Notes under the pieces: model-generated
The model's input: the letters and a program-made list of their open reading frames with translations, nothing else
Database searches by the model: none
Told to the model about the DNA's origin: nothing
Made by a program: the position numbers and the translations under genes
Shown: piece by piece, positions 1 through 12,529 of the stretch
Position numbering within the stretch: the stretch's first letter is position 1
Layout: each line of letters opens with the position of its first letter
Assembly: GCA_024138025.1 (NCBI GenBank)
Contig: JAMXBD010000428.1
Location: forward strand, 558,001 to 622,000
DNA from: Combretum micranthum
Lineage: Eukaryota > Streptophyta > Magnoliopsida > Myrtales > Combretaceae
Direction of reading: 5' to 3'
DNA: 64,000 nt

Positions 1-1414
1 GGAATAAAAAGCTTATTTCTACCACCACACACAGAGGTATATAACCATAGGAAAGATCCAATCAATCTACTATAGTATGACAACACTAGTCCATCATAAT
101 TTAATGGTATTCGATTACTTTAATAAGTTCCTAAATTATCTATTCTCATAAGGAAGAAAGAGAACTTACAAAGGTCCATAAGCCCTAGCTATTAAATAAC
201 TAGATCATCAATTAAATACATAACTTATCTAATAATCAACATAGGCCAATGATTGAATGGCCACATCTCTAAGTCAAGCACTCCTTTTGGTAACATGCTA
301 TCTAAGCTTGTTTCGTGTCCAACTTTATCATTTTACTCACATCTTTTCTATCAATGCTTTAAAATCAAAGTTATGTGTAAACTCAATGCACAAATTTAAC
401 CAATACCATTTAGAAACAATAGATAATAATCTAAGTGATTGTTTTATTGAGGACAAAGTATGAACATTTACTTAAATTTGTCCATTGTGACAATATTTCT
501 TATTTTATATTTGGGGTAGTTGCACTCTGTATGGTTATAACTTACGGCTATAATTAATAAATGAAAGTTTCTTGCTTTTTTAGCACATAACTATGGCATA
601 TCCTTGAAGTTTGTATTTCATAAATTAAAGTTTTGGTCCCGTGCAATGTATAGCTTTTTGTCTATTAGTGAAAGGTCAAAAGTATTTTTCATTCTATTTG
701 AATCATCGAATCTTAATGTTATGATTTTTATTTTCATTTTGAACTTGAACTACAATGTTATCAACTCAATCAAGTAAAAATGATAATAATTTCAAGTTCA
801 TTAAAATTGATGTTTCGAAGCTTTATATTTTCAAGTTAGAGAATTGAATTTTCTTCATTGAGACACATTAAAATACAAGTGCATACAATTATATTAAAAG
901 AAATAGGGATCTAAAGATCCAACCTAAAAATTAAACATATTAACATAAACTTGAAAAATTCTTGTGCAATTGCAAGACAAAATCCAATGCTCTAATCAGG
1001 AAAGATCTCATATTGGGATGAAAACCACAATAAGAAAACAAAAGCAACTAAAAGAAAACATAAATTTGAAAATGGCTTTAATGTGACTTTTTATTTGTTA
1101 ATAGAAAAATTATTGCAGACCTTCAAATTTGAATCGAGATGATTTCTTATTGAAGCACTCTCACAATGAAAATAGTAGTAACACCAATTGAGTTCGGGGC
1201 AAATGATCAAAATGTGATTATCACCACTCCTAGATTTTCTTAGAGAAAAATATCTTGATGTTTCAAAGAATTTCTAGTTTACCTTTTTGCTATGCTCTAT
1301 ATTAGTTAAAGACAAACTACATTAGGCATCTACACATGAAAGAAAAGCCTAAAAGAAGAAGCATGTCATGATATTTAATTTGAAAAAGGCTTTTATTAAT
1401 AGGAATCTCAATTT
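1..1414. other. AT-rich intergenic DNA, no gene seen
   Basis: No reading frame of convincing length or recognisable protein similarity is visible on either strand. The sequence is AT-rich and interrupted by stops. It lies downstream (3') of the minus-strand GRAS pseudogene. Confidence 0.5.
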
Positions 1415-3140
1415 ATAGTACAAATAGATGTAGAGATCAATCACCTCCATTGCCACCCTAACACCAATATGTTATTAGCTACTTCTTTAATTCTATTACC
1501 TTCATTAAAGAATCATAGCAAAAGCTTTGCTTGACAATGATTAGCAAAGCTTATGCTAGTAGGCCCGAAACCAAGCTTAAGCAAATACTCACTCCAAGCA
1601 CTAACCTCTTCCTCAGCTTGAGGCTAATAAATACTAGCTAATGACGCCACTATTCCTGAGCTAAAAAATAACCTTTCAACTAAACCATGGGCATGACTCT
1701 ACAAAGCCTGATTCAAGCAAGTCATAGATAGTAAATTTATGATATAATAAATCCATAATCGGCCCATAAACCCATCATCCCCAACTAACACAGTCTCCTC
1801 TTCCACAAGAGTGACTAACGTCAAGTTTAAACTCTTAGCTCCGGATAAAAATGAGGCCATGGATTTGGGTGCTTGATTCTTGAAATGGGGTAGATGCAAC
1901 ATACAATTAAAAACCAATGCTTGCCTTCTAACCAATTTCAAAGCACATGGGTGAAACAATTCATTGGAATCAACCTAGCACAAATGAAAAGAAAAAGGTT
2001 GGCCTAGAAGTAGCAAATGCCACCAAACGTCGACCAATCTCTTGGACCATTCCGATCAAGCTCCCTTTATTGGCTCTTCTCGAAATAGCCGTGATCCTTA
2101 AATGCAGGCATAGGGAGCCATCCTTACGAGATACGAAGGCTTGCATCAACAAGACCTATTGGATCCCTTCCATGATGTCATAGTCTATTATGAAAGACCC
2201 TCCTGTCTCTAGACACTACCTCTAGGATTGCTTGATTGGTCATGAAGTGTCCAAATGTAAAGCAAGTAGACATGTCCTATAGTAGTTGGTATGTTTCTAG
2301 AACATCGTCGATGCTGTAACCGCGATGATGGTGGTTTTGGTGAAAGAAACCACCCCTTTTGGACCCATTTGATAGTTTTGCATGATTATGCAAGCTGACA
2401 CCTTCAACAATGTTATAGTCTATTATGTAGACGCTCATGTCGCTAGACAATACCTCTAAGATTACCTCATGTGTTGTGAAGTGTCCGAATTTAACATAAA
2501 GAGACATGTCTTCTAGTAACTAGTATGCTGCTAGAACATCATCGATGTTGTGACTACGATGATGGTGGTTTTGGTGAAAGAAACCGCCCCTTTTAGACCC
2601 ATTTAACAGTTTTGCATGATTATGTAAGCTGACACCGTCAATAGTGTTACATAGAGCGGCGCAAAGCGCGTAGTAACTCTCTCTATGTTTATGCCCTTAC
2701 ACAGAGATGCTAATTCCTTGAGTCGAAGTAGTATCACCCGGGCTAGCTCAAAGCTCTTGATTAGTCTAGTGAGTGACTTGTTTGCAGACATCAGAAGGTG
2801 GGCCAACATCAATCCCTTCACATCATCATCGTTACTATTGTTGCAGGTGTTGATTTCATTATCATCACCTATGTTAATAACATTAATTTCATGATTAGTA
2901 ACTTGTTCATTGAGGTTGAGAAGTGTGTCATCCTCGTCCATGATGGAGTCAATAAGATCATCGAAATCATCATGCTTTCCAGAGGATAGAGCATCCCAAT
3001 CTCTCCAAGCTTGGAAGTGGTCATCATCTGTGGTAGTTTGTGGTGGTGGTGGTGGTATTTTTGCTAGTAGACATGGAATCGGAACTATAGTAACCTGTAA
3101 AGTCAAGATACGGGCTATCTTTAGTGGCCATGGTCATCAT
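1415..3140 (-). pseudogene. GRAS transcription factor pseudogene, NSP2-like
   Basis: Read on the minus strand, fragments in several frames follow the order of a plant NSP2-type GRAS protein. The N-terminal part has an acidic region (around DALSSGKHDDFDDLID), then a first leucine-repeat block (LMLAHLLMSA...ELARVILLRLKEL). A VHIID-like block follows (YVKFGHFTTHEVILE, VYIIDYNIVEGV), then [50 protein letters not shown], and a C-terminal SAW-like end (SFANHCQAKLLL, LGWQW). The likely original start is the ATG at 3140. The reading frame breaks in the ACC/CCA-rich stretch near 3040, internal stops occur in the last 300 bp, and the VHIID block is duplicated. NSP2 proteins act in the nucleus in nodulation and mycorrhizal signalling. 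Several independent lesions make a functional product unlikely. The family is clear; NSP2 rather than another close GRAS member is my best match from remembered motifs. Confidence 0.82.
2181..2648 (-). repeat. In-frame 234 bp tandem duplication inside the GRAS pseudogene
   Basis: Two diverged copies lie head to tail, about 2181-2414 and 2415-2648. Landmarks such as GATGATGGTGGTTTTGG (2324 and 2558) and CATGATTATG (2381 and 2615) are spaced 234 bp apart, which is 78 codons. The duplicated segment covers the VHIID-type block. One copy still reads YVKFGHFTTHEVILE; the other has accumulated stops. Confidence 0.8.
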
Positions 3141-3489
3141 AATAACTTTGGTGTGTTTTCACAGTTGATTTATAAAGCCTATGACTAGGAATAAGCAACA
3201 AATACAAATTATATCTGGGGATTTGTGGATTCAAAGATAAATGAAGATCAATTATGAAAATTGATGGAAAAGAAGCATGAGAGGTAGTTAGGACTTGAAA
3301 ACAGATAGGGAAATAATGAGGAGTTATATGTATGAGCATTAATTATGTCCTATGTGGAGTAGGTTGGATTTTATATAATGTGAAGCGTAGGTAATGGTGA
3401 TAGTGGTTGTTTCTCTCTCTTTTTGTTCTTCGCGCCCCACCCTCCCCGCCCCCTCTCTTCCACCCCCACTCTGAGGGCCGAAATGACAC

Positions 3490-4229
3490 TAGGGATGCAA
3501 CTGGACGGGTCATTATAAGGTATTCAACTCGCCCAACTCGTTAAAAACCCTATAAGATTATGGGATGGGTTTGGAAAAAATTTTGCGACCTTGTAGGGTT
3601 ACGGGTCAGATTCGGATCATAGCTATGACCCTATAGGGTCGACCCAACGCGACAAGATTACTAAAAATAAAATACAATTTTACAATATGAAAACTTGAAA
3701 ATATCCAATTTTTTTTATTTTTATAGATGTATGATTGTATAATTTATTTTTTTATTCAATTGAGAATGTCATTTTTTTTTATCATTAATAAGAGGCAATA
3801 CTCTTATTTATGTATCTATGTCAATACTCAAGTAAAGTAAATTATACAATGTTGTGTTACAAATAATTAATTGTCATACATCAAAAATCAATTGTTTAGC
3901 TTACTAACTTTTTTTTTAATGTGTAATTTTTCCATTAAATGAAAAGAAATTAAAACAAATAAACAAAATGGAGAATGTATATCATGAAAACAAATAGAGA
4001 AATGATGAATAAAAAGAATGAAAGAGGAAAAAACTGTAAAAAGAAAATTGGGTCAACGGGGTAGGTTAGGTTAGGTCGGATCGGGACCATGACCCTATAG
4101 AGGCAGGTTTAGGTATTACACATAAAACCCTATAGGGTTGCGGGTCGAATTTGGGTAACCCTATATGAAAACTGAGTCGAGTTCGGGTTTTATATGATCC
4201 TTCCTAAGCCTGTCCCGATTGCATCCCTA
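3490..4229. mobile_element. Non-autonomous hAT-type element (740 bp)
   Basis: The element starts TAGGGATGCAAC and ends GTTGCATCCCTA-like (ATTGCATCCCTA), giving terminal inverted repeats. It is flanked by a perfect 8 bp direct repeat, AATGACAC, at 3482-3489 and 4230-4237, as expected for hAT transposition. Subterminal regions carry repeated CCCTATAGGG-type palindromic motifs (near 3632, 4091 and 4126). The interior is AT-rich with no transposase, so it would need an enzyme in trans. Confidence 0.85.
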
Positions 4230-5164
4230 AATGACACCACCTTTACCTATAATTTTGCTCCAACATTTTTATAGATTTGAAAATTATAATGTTGGAATAT
4301 TTTTAAGCATAACCTCAATTCCAACTAAGAGTGAGTATGATTTCGGTACATGTACGCCACTATGCCTATCTTGCTAATAACAGATGATATATCTGTTTAG
4401 GTGGTCTGTTTTTTTTTTTTTATATCTGTATTTATATCGAAATGATATATGTAAATATATCCAATTTGCTTTTAGATTTTATTTATATTTGATCTTTTCA
4501 TGACAACTGTCAATTTTTTTTTCATCTGTATCTATTTCTTGATAAACAATTTGTTATAGAAAAGTTTTAAAAAAGTATCTGATCTACCAGAAAAAACTAG
4601 CCAAATAAACCCATTGGGTCAATGGTATATAAAGAAACATGCTAAGAAGGAAAAGGGAAAAAAAAAAAGATATGATTGTAAATTAATAGCGGTATATAAA
4701 TAATTATTATAATCAATAATTTATAGATGTAATTTCATTCTTGATAAATATTTACTGAGCGCTATGTATAGTTAAAAATAAAATTGTTGTACTATATGTT
4801 TAAATATTTAAATGTCATCCTTTTTTCCCCCCCTTAATGGGTAGATAAGAAATTTCCCGACTTTGCATTTGTTTTGATGTTTGAGAAACTAAGAACTCTT
4901 TTGTGTTGGCATCATGATAAATTACATTCACACATATTGCTAAAGAAGACTCCTAAAGTATGAATATTTAATTTTAATGGAACCAATTGCTTATCGAATT
5001 TCTTAACAGAAATGCAACTGTGACTTCTTTTGCATGATATCGATAAAGAAGGGGCCGATGCATAACAATTGTAAAATCCAAGGGACATCTCCTTTAGATT
5101 ACAAAATACTGCTTAAAAATTCATAACTCCCATTTAGAGTCAAAAGTTTATAAATATGCTTTAC

Positions 5165-5296
5165 AAATTGGTAAACCCTGCTTAAATATCGCAGTACTTT
5201 CTCTAATTAATTGAAATTTGAAAACTTTATAAATTGGTAAAACCTGCTTAAATATCACAGACTTTCTCTAATCAATTGAAATTCGAAAACCTTTTC
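5165..5296. repeat. Two-copy tandem repeat, 66 bp period
   Basis: AAATTGGTAAACCCTGC at 5165 recurs as AAATTGGTAAAACCTGC at 5231, and the following bases to TTGAAATTTG/TTGAAATTCG are also shared. It is a small local duplication with a few substitutions and indels. No coding potential is seen. Confidence 0.8.
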
Positions 5297-6510
5297 TAGT
5301 GTTTGACATTTGACCAGGAGTTAGATTAATGTGATTCTTTGCCTTTTAGTAATTTTTCAACACTCTCTTTAAAGTTTCGACTAATTAGTTGAACGTGTCT
5401 TGGAAAATTGTAAATCAATTTCTTATTTTTGACTCTACTGAGATAAAGGTGGGCTGTAAAGAATATAGAGAAGATAAGATAGGCAGTTGATCAGATCATA
5501 GCATTCCTTTGCAATTAGTTTTCGCTTTTTAATCGTTATTTAAGGTTAAGTTTGCAACTTGTAGGTAGCTTTTATATCTCTGAACTTGTCTTTATATTTT
5601 ATAAACTCCCTTTGGTATAGACATGAATTGGTGGTTTATGATTCAAAAAATTGAAAATCAGAATCAAAATCGCAGGAGCGGAACCAGTTTTGGTTCTTAA
5701 GCCAGCGGTTCCTACGGTTTCGATTCCAATTTTTAATGAATCAAATCCACAATGAAATTTAAACATAAATAAAAAACAAAACCTATCAAACCGTAAAGAT
5801 CATCTTCTTTTAAATATTCAGACAATCAAAATACCCACAATGCTATCACCATTAAAATCCAAATAGGTATGCCATGAGCAAAAGCAGAAGTGAAGCAACA
5901 ACAGTAATGCACCACCGGATTAATCAATATGGAATGAAGTTTGAGGATAATATTGATATGACATCGGGACGTGGAGTTCAATGAGATTGAAAGAAGTGCT
6001 ATGGACGATATTAATGAAGACAAAAGCAAAAGTTCAACTTGGACCAATGGATGAAATTTATCTACATGCCACCCGGAGCCTATTTTTTCCCGCTGATACT
6101 AACTTTTTCTTAAATTTGAAAGTCTAAATTTATTAATTTTTTTAATATCGAAAAACCATTTATTACCATTCCAATTATTTTGTCTTTTTAGTCTCTAAAT
6201 TTATTTAAGTCCAGTTCCCAAGGCAAGGTTTATATCATTTCCACGTGCACCAGTTTCTCCAATAGTCATTTTAGAACATGTTAAAGGCATGATATTAATC
6301 TTTGTTTATGTTAAGAGAGGGTGAAACATCCGAATTTGTACACCCTTAATAAAGGGTGTAGTTAAATTTTGATGGTTCAAGGACAATTCATCTATTTTTT
6401 ATTCATTTTCTATAATTTCTTTTTTTTTTTTCCTCCCTTTTAGTTACTTATCTTCTTGGGAATAGAAAAGAAAGGAAATAACATGTTTCATTAAAATAAA
6501 CAAAGAAATT

Positions 6511-6585
6511 CGAACGAAGTTTATGGCTTATAAATTATATGTAAAAGCGAACGAAGTTTATGGCTTATAAATTATATGTAAAAGC
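6511..6585. repeat. Perfect two-copy tandem repeat, 37 bp period
   Basis: The unit starting CGAACGAAGTTTATGGC occurs at 6511-6547 and again at 6548-6584, apparently without mismatch. This indicates a very recent duplication. Confidence 0.9.
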
Positions 6586-6599
6586 ATAAGTTTATTTGA

Positions 6600-7550
6600 C
6601 CTCTTTCTCTCTTTCTTGTTCCTCTTCTTCTTCTTATTTTGCTTCTTCCTTCTTTCTCTTTTTCAATTTCAAATCCAACCTAAGTTTCAAACTTTCTTCT
6701 ATGTCGTTTCTTTGGGACTTTCTTCTTTGAAAAATCTATCTAGAATCGGTATAAACCTATCCGCTTGAACTACTGGGTTTTAGGCGAGATTCGACACAAT
6801 CCGCCAAAATTGATGGGTTTTGTCCAATTCTCAAACCATCGAAGAGGTTCGATTCTTGGATTTGGAACCACTGATGACTATTTGGGTCAATTTTCGGTCA
6901 TAACCGACCCGTGATGATGTCTACTTTGGGAGGGGGGGCAAAAATCACACAATTCCCATAAAAGGATAACATATGTTATTCCCAAAGTGGAGGCCCTCAT
7001 CGCCTGGCTCAAACTCGAAATGAAAAACTAATTATTATAATATATTTAAATAGGAAAAATAGTATATTGTTTTCTATCTTTTAATTAAAAAAAACTAATT
7101 TGACCCTAAATCATATGATTTTGTCTATATCTCTACCTTAGATTTTGCTTTTGTGCATACCAAAAAGATGATGTGCCTAAATCGATGGAAAGCAGCGGAT
7201 CTCAAATTGAAAAAAATTTGTATTTAGGTTTTTTATTTATAATGAAAATCAAAAGATATGATTGACGTTGATAGCGGATATGACGTACTGAAATCAACTC
7301 GAAATGCACTCTCTCTCTCTCTCTCGATATGACTCACAAGAAAGATTAACTAGTTGTTTGCCACATTCTATATGATTGATAAGAACAGAAAGTTGCCACA
7401 ATCACAAACAATGATTAATAAGAGTAAATTGAGAAAAAACTCTCCTTAGGGTTTCAAAATATCCAAAAGTTATCTAGGGTTCCTTACAAAAGAGTATTTA
7501 TATTAGCTCCCCACAAATAAAATAAAAGAAAAATGAATTAAATTAAAATA
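6600..7550. other. Intergenic DNA with pyrimidine-rich tracts
   Basis: A CT/CTT-rich stretch lies at about 6600-6665 and a (CT)n microsatellite at 7309-7325. No gene is recognised. Confidence 0.5.
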
Positions 7551-7570
7551 TGTGCTTTGAGATGTATGCC

Positions 7571-7929
7571 GTCCACTTACACTAGCGGTGTAGAGCCTAC
7601 GCCGCCGCCTATGTCCATACACCACCGGTGTTGGAGGCAATGTACATCTTATGTACATGCTGCTCTTTTTTTTCCTTCATGCTACCATTACACCGCCTGC
7701 CTTTTAAGGAACGCCACCGGCATTGGAATGAACTCTGCCGATGTAGGCTAGCCAGTTACACTGGCGGTGTAAAGCCTACGCTGCCGGCCTATGTCCATAC
7801 ACCACCAACATTGGAGGCGATGTACACCTTATGTACACGCTGCTTTTTTTTTTTTTTTTATGTTACCATTGCACCGCCAGCTTTTTAAGGAATACCACTG
7901 GCGTTGGAATGACCACTGCCGGTGTTGAA
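7571..7929. repeat. Two-copy tandem repeat of a GC-richer 179 bp unit
   Basis: Copy 1 (7571-7749) and copy 2 (7750-7929) share, in order, TTACACT(A/G)GCGGTGTA, CCTATGTCCATACACCACC, TTGGAGGC(A/G)ATGTACA, a T-tract, ACCATT(A/G)CACCGCC, and a CCACYGGC(A/G)TTGGAATGA segment. Copies differ by scattered substitutions and T-tract length. The short CCACCGGTG-type inverted motifs stand out against the AT-rich surroundings. No coding function or known family is recognised. Confidence 0.85.
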
Positions 7930-8229
7930 TTGCAGCACAGCCAGCTTTCTTCTCCAAAACAACCAGTCTTGAAAGCTTGTCTACTCAGCCACCTTTGATT
8001 AGTTTCAATTGATATCCAATGCTCCTTTTGAACCCTTACCCATACTCTCAAATACTTGAATCTCCATCTATGTCTTCACAATTAAACTTGTAGTTCTCGA
8101 GGTCAACTGATCTTCATCAATAAGCTTGCTAAAATGATTCTCATCAATAACTGAGCTTTTAATTAAATGCAATAAAGCCAAAGATACATGTGTTTTAACT
8201 TTTAACCTTAGAAAGAAAACATCTCCCAT

Positions 8230-8230
<1 letters not shown>

Positions 8231-8260
<30 letters not shown>
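8231..8260. repeat. (TA)n microsatellite
   Basis: About 15 TA dinucleotides in a row. Confidence 0.95.
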
Positions 8261-8266
<6 letters not shown>

Positions 8267-9300
8267 CCCAATTTTTTTAAATTACTTCATTGTCTTCAAA
8301 AGAAAGCAACTCATTTGTTATAATCTTGACTAGTATCTGTTTCGCTTCCTTATTTATTACTACTACTTTGCTGATCTTCACTTTGTATTCTTCATTGCAT
8401 TTGATCCGAGATTTGTCTAAGAAGAATAAACCTAACAATTAAATACACTTGAAAATATTCTTTGATGTCCCAGTCAGGTAAAGGTTTAAAGAAAAGAAAA
8501 GAAATAGAAAATTAGCAAACGCACTTTGGTTAGTTAGAATAATGTTGAATAAATTTAGAAGAAAAATTGTAAATAATCCATTTAAGGGTTGACATAATTA
8601 CTGATATACACTGAAATTTCAAATATTGTAAAAGACTGCCCAAACTTTGATCAATTAGTAACACTAAGACATTTGATTTTTCAATTTAATAAACACGTAC
8701 AAAAATCTAAGTTAACGAAATGTTAAAGGCACTTCGATAAATTTGAAGGGTATTTATATACTAAAGTCAAAGTTTATGGATAAAGTTGAGTATCCAACTT
8801 CATGATCAAGAAATAATATGTTTTCTTTAGGAGACCGCCACATCTTGAATCGAGGAAAATATTAGTAATACAATATTGATACAAGTTGAGCAATCACCAA
8901 CCCTAATACTTGAAATATTACACATTATGAAAACATAAAAAGAAAAGTAATAGGAAGTTGGTTAGAAAGTTAATTAAAATGTGTAACATCCTAGTCCACT
9001 AAATCATATTGCCCATCGAATTTAACAGGAAAATAACCTGATTTTGTGACTAAGACTAATGATGCATAAACGACCGATAAGATTAACACACCCCCGTAAT
9101 GAGAGTTGCCAAAGCTAATGGCGGCATTCCACTTCGTGACAGAAGGAACATCATATGCCAAATGCAAATTAGGGGATTAATAAAAATGATTAAATAAATA
9201 ATCCATGACCATGAGATTATATCTTCTTCTCTCTAAGGCATGGCATGGACACATAAATCAGTTCAAATCTCCCGCATTCCCTTTCCAAACTGACATTTAT
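8261..9300. other. Intergenic DNA, no gene seen
   Basis: AT-rich, no convincing open frame on either strand. It lies downstream of the minus-strand OB-fold gene, and its right edge may contain that gene's 3' untranslated region. Confidence 0.5.
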
Positions 9301-9477
9301 ACTAACTGTTAATTTCAAAGGACTGTTCTTCCCTTGCTGTAGTAGCATCTTTACAAGGATAAACCAAATCAAAGGAACATCTTTGCCTCTATTGCACTGG
9401 AATTTTTTATTCTGTTTACTGTACTCTGCATCTGAGATGAAACTTTCAGAACCTGCCTGGCCCCCAACTGTGTGACA

Positions 9478-11973
9478 CTAAGGTGCTCTTGCATGTGAAA
9501 GGCTCCCACTTGGCGATTTCCCTTTAAGGCAGTCATATACCGCCTGTGCCTGGATGTTCCCAAAGAGGATTTCTGCAGTCTTGTTTTTCACCAGAAGAGG
9601 GATGTAATCCATTTTGTCCCATACATATAACTAGAAAATAACAAATCCCCAATGAGCAAGATGATGAACTATAACAATCATCTCCCGGACCATATGGTGG
9701 GAGTATGAGTCATTTACACAAGTCATTTAGAATTACTGGCATTAAGCCACAAAACATGTGCTTCACACAATGAAGGATTTCGGTTGAGGAGAAAACGTAC
9801 CATAAAAGGTCTGTAGATCATTCTTATGGAATGAAGACGGTTGGCGCTTTTATCACAATAAAGAGGAACAGAGTTTTGTTCATGCACAGGTTTGCTGTCA
9901 TAAAGGTCCACCATTAGCAACTATCACATCCAGCTTTAGTGAAAGAGAGACTACATTGTTTCATACCAACAATCCAGCTCTAAAGGGGAACCACAGAGCT
10001 GGCAGCCAGTACAAATCATATCTTCCGCTAAACTGGCAATTCCCATGTTCAGTCTGCAGCTAACAAACATCATTTCCTTTCCAATGTCATCAGGAGCTTT
10101 ATTTGCTGATGGAAGAAAAATTTCACCAGTGGATGCATGAAAAACTACTTTGATTGACCTACTCAATTGTAATACCTCAGATATAGAGCCACATTCCCTA
10201 CATTCTCCCTCTTCCGCAACTTTCCAGTTTCTTGCGAGCTGCTTTTTCTGCATTGGAACAGAAATTGATCAATACTCCTATACATTCAAATGTACTGCGT
10301 GGAAGCAATGAAAATTCCATGAATAGGAAACTCAAGAAAGATGAACAAGCAGATTCATGTTTACAAAAGTCAAAAGTGATCCATGGACAAGCGAGCTTAT
10401 TATCAAATATGCGTGAAACAAAATGCAAACATCTTCTGGTGTTATGTGCCTCGTGGAGAATTTTGGATGAACTATAGTAAAGATTAGCAGTACAGATACA
10501 TCCCAAGTCATATTTGTTTGATTCCATAGAATGTATTTTCCAAAATCCAGTTTCCTATTAACTGTTATCACATAACTCTTGATTCCCGGATTTGACTCCT
10601 CTTTGAAAGCTTATTCAAATTTTATGAAATTTCAAGTGTGTAAGTCATATAGTTTTATCCTAACAAACATCCTCACCAAGCTTCCATTCGAAAAAAAAAA
10701 AAGAAAACATGGAATCAAATTCTGGGAACTCAACTAAGGTCCCCATAAAAGGTACAGCTCATGACTTGTCTACCACATACTTCAAAACCAACAATAAGCA
10801 GACATAGGCTGGAAAATGCTGGAAGCCCGTGAATCATACCAGCGTTCTCTCATTAGTGTAGAGAAGTAACATATCTCGGTGAAAAATAATCACCAGGAAG
10901 TACAAGTAACTGAATTAATATTTTTGGAGATTAAGATGAACTGTATAGATGTTAGAGGACAAACATGTTTGGGAATGAATCCACTAGTCTTCACCCATTC
11001 CACCACCCTCCTTAACTTTGCTTCTGCTGTCATCCCAACTCGACATTTTACTATCAAGTCATCTACATCTGCACATTTCAAAAGAAAAGTTTATTCTAAC
11101 ATCTTCTATCAACACTCTCCCAAGACATTCTAATTGCAGTGGAATACGCGAGCAAATGGCATAAACATATGCAAACAAGACATCATCTAGTGAGAACACA
11201 GTTATAACAGATAGAACAGTGAAAAGCTAGCATACCCTTTGACCCGAGTGATTCATCAAGAACAACCAGTGGCTTGATGGATGAGCAATAGACAGCCCTG
11301 GCACTAAGATGATCCTCAAACTTGGTAATTTTAACATCTGGAGTCATTATCATAAAAAGGCCGTCAAGTCTCAACACCAAAATGCACTATCTTGCTTTCA
11401 TGAGAGATACTAAGATTAACCATTACAAAATCATAATTAAAATGGGAAATTAAAAAATAAATAAATAAAATCAAGGGTATTTACACTCCATGTGTGCACA
11501 TCAATAAAAATTAACACAAGAATCAGAAATTTTTAAAAACAATTTATGCATACTGTGCCGATCAAATATTTCTTACTTTGCAACAGTATAACATGACCAG
11601 GAGTTGCTAAACATCCAATGTGCTTCTGCCAAATGGACAGGGTGAAACGGGGACGCGTTTCATCGCCTACCCTAACGTCCGTCCTTACTATGTCGCCGCG
11701 ATTGGACAACTTGTACTGTCAAGAGTCAAAACCAATGGCAGATTCAATTCAACTCAATTTCATCAACCAAGAACTCATACTATTACTGACACACACATAC
11801 ATATCTGTAATGAAGTGGTAATCCGATGTTCTATAATCAATTCAAATGCATAAGCTTACCTGAATAGGAGAAGAATGGTGGACAAAGACTAGGAGCTGAA
11901 CAAAGTTCCCAACGTGAGAAGATGCATTCGAGATATCAATCAGAGGACCATACCATGAAACTGCTGACGTCAT
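9478..11973 (-). CDS. OB-fold (RPA/MEIOB-like) protein with paired CxxC motifs, seven exons
   Basis: Seven exons on the minus strand join in one frame: 11973-11860, 11715-11577, 11337-11236, 11068-10965, 10247-9967, 9894-9801 and 9630-9478. All introns are GT-AG; the exon 4 donor (GTTTGT) is weak but keeps phase. The sum is 987 nt, 328 residues. The start (MTSAVSWYGPL) is the first ATG of the open exon and the stop is TAG at 9480-9478. Exons 2-3 read like an OB-fold (GDIVRTDVRVGDE, LSIWQK, GHVILLQN, VKITKFED). Exon 5 has CRECG and CTGCQLCG, a probable zinc site, and exon 7 has LYVWDK and PLLVKNKTAEILFGN. The arrangement resembles RPA1-like single-strand DNA-binding proteins and the plant 'nucleic acid-binding, OB-fold-like' family that includes MEIOB relatives, which suggests a nuclear role in recombination or repair. 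The family is fairly clear; the exact orthologue is not. Confidence 0.72.
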
Positions 11974-12529
11974 CTTTCTTTGTTGGATTATGAATAGTTT
12001 CTGGCTAAGTCAAGCTCCCATTTTTGAGGTTATTGTAGAAAAACATGCCCCACCATGATATAACTGATATTTGATTTGGAGAAAAATAAAAAAAAAAATA
12101 TATTATTGTTTTAAATATACGTAGCATTGGAGAAAATGAAATGAATATTGATATTTTTTAAAAAATTACAAAATACTATTGGAATGTAAATAATTACAAT
12201 TTTACACAAATTTAACTTATTTTTTAAAAAACGAGGTCATAAATTACTGATCACTTTTTTAAAAGACGAGTTTAGAGTTGTAAAATCAACCTCATCTCTT
12301 GAAGAGACAAGATTGGCCACTTACGATCATATTTATTTTTAAGTTATCTATTTCTAAGATCATTTTTTATCTAGCAAGATTTGTGTAATTTTTTTGAAAA
12401 AAGTTATGATTTTTTTCCTCATGCTTTTTTAACTAAATAGGTATTAGAGGGATTTCCCCCTTTCTTTAATTAAAAAAATGCCAATTGGATATGTTAGTAA
12501 AATACAATTTTTATAGGTAAGAAAATAAA
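11974..12529. other. Upstream region of the OB-fold gene, otherwise AT-rich
   Basis: This should contain the 5' untranslated region and promoter of the minus-strand OB-fold gene. I see no confident TATA box and no other gene. Confidence 0.4.

Noticed and set aside
5826..6047. 73-codon minus-strand hydrophobic frame
   Set aside because: No recognisable family, no splice or promoter context, and nearby GGTTCC-like repeats suggest transposon-derived sequence instead.
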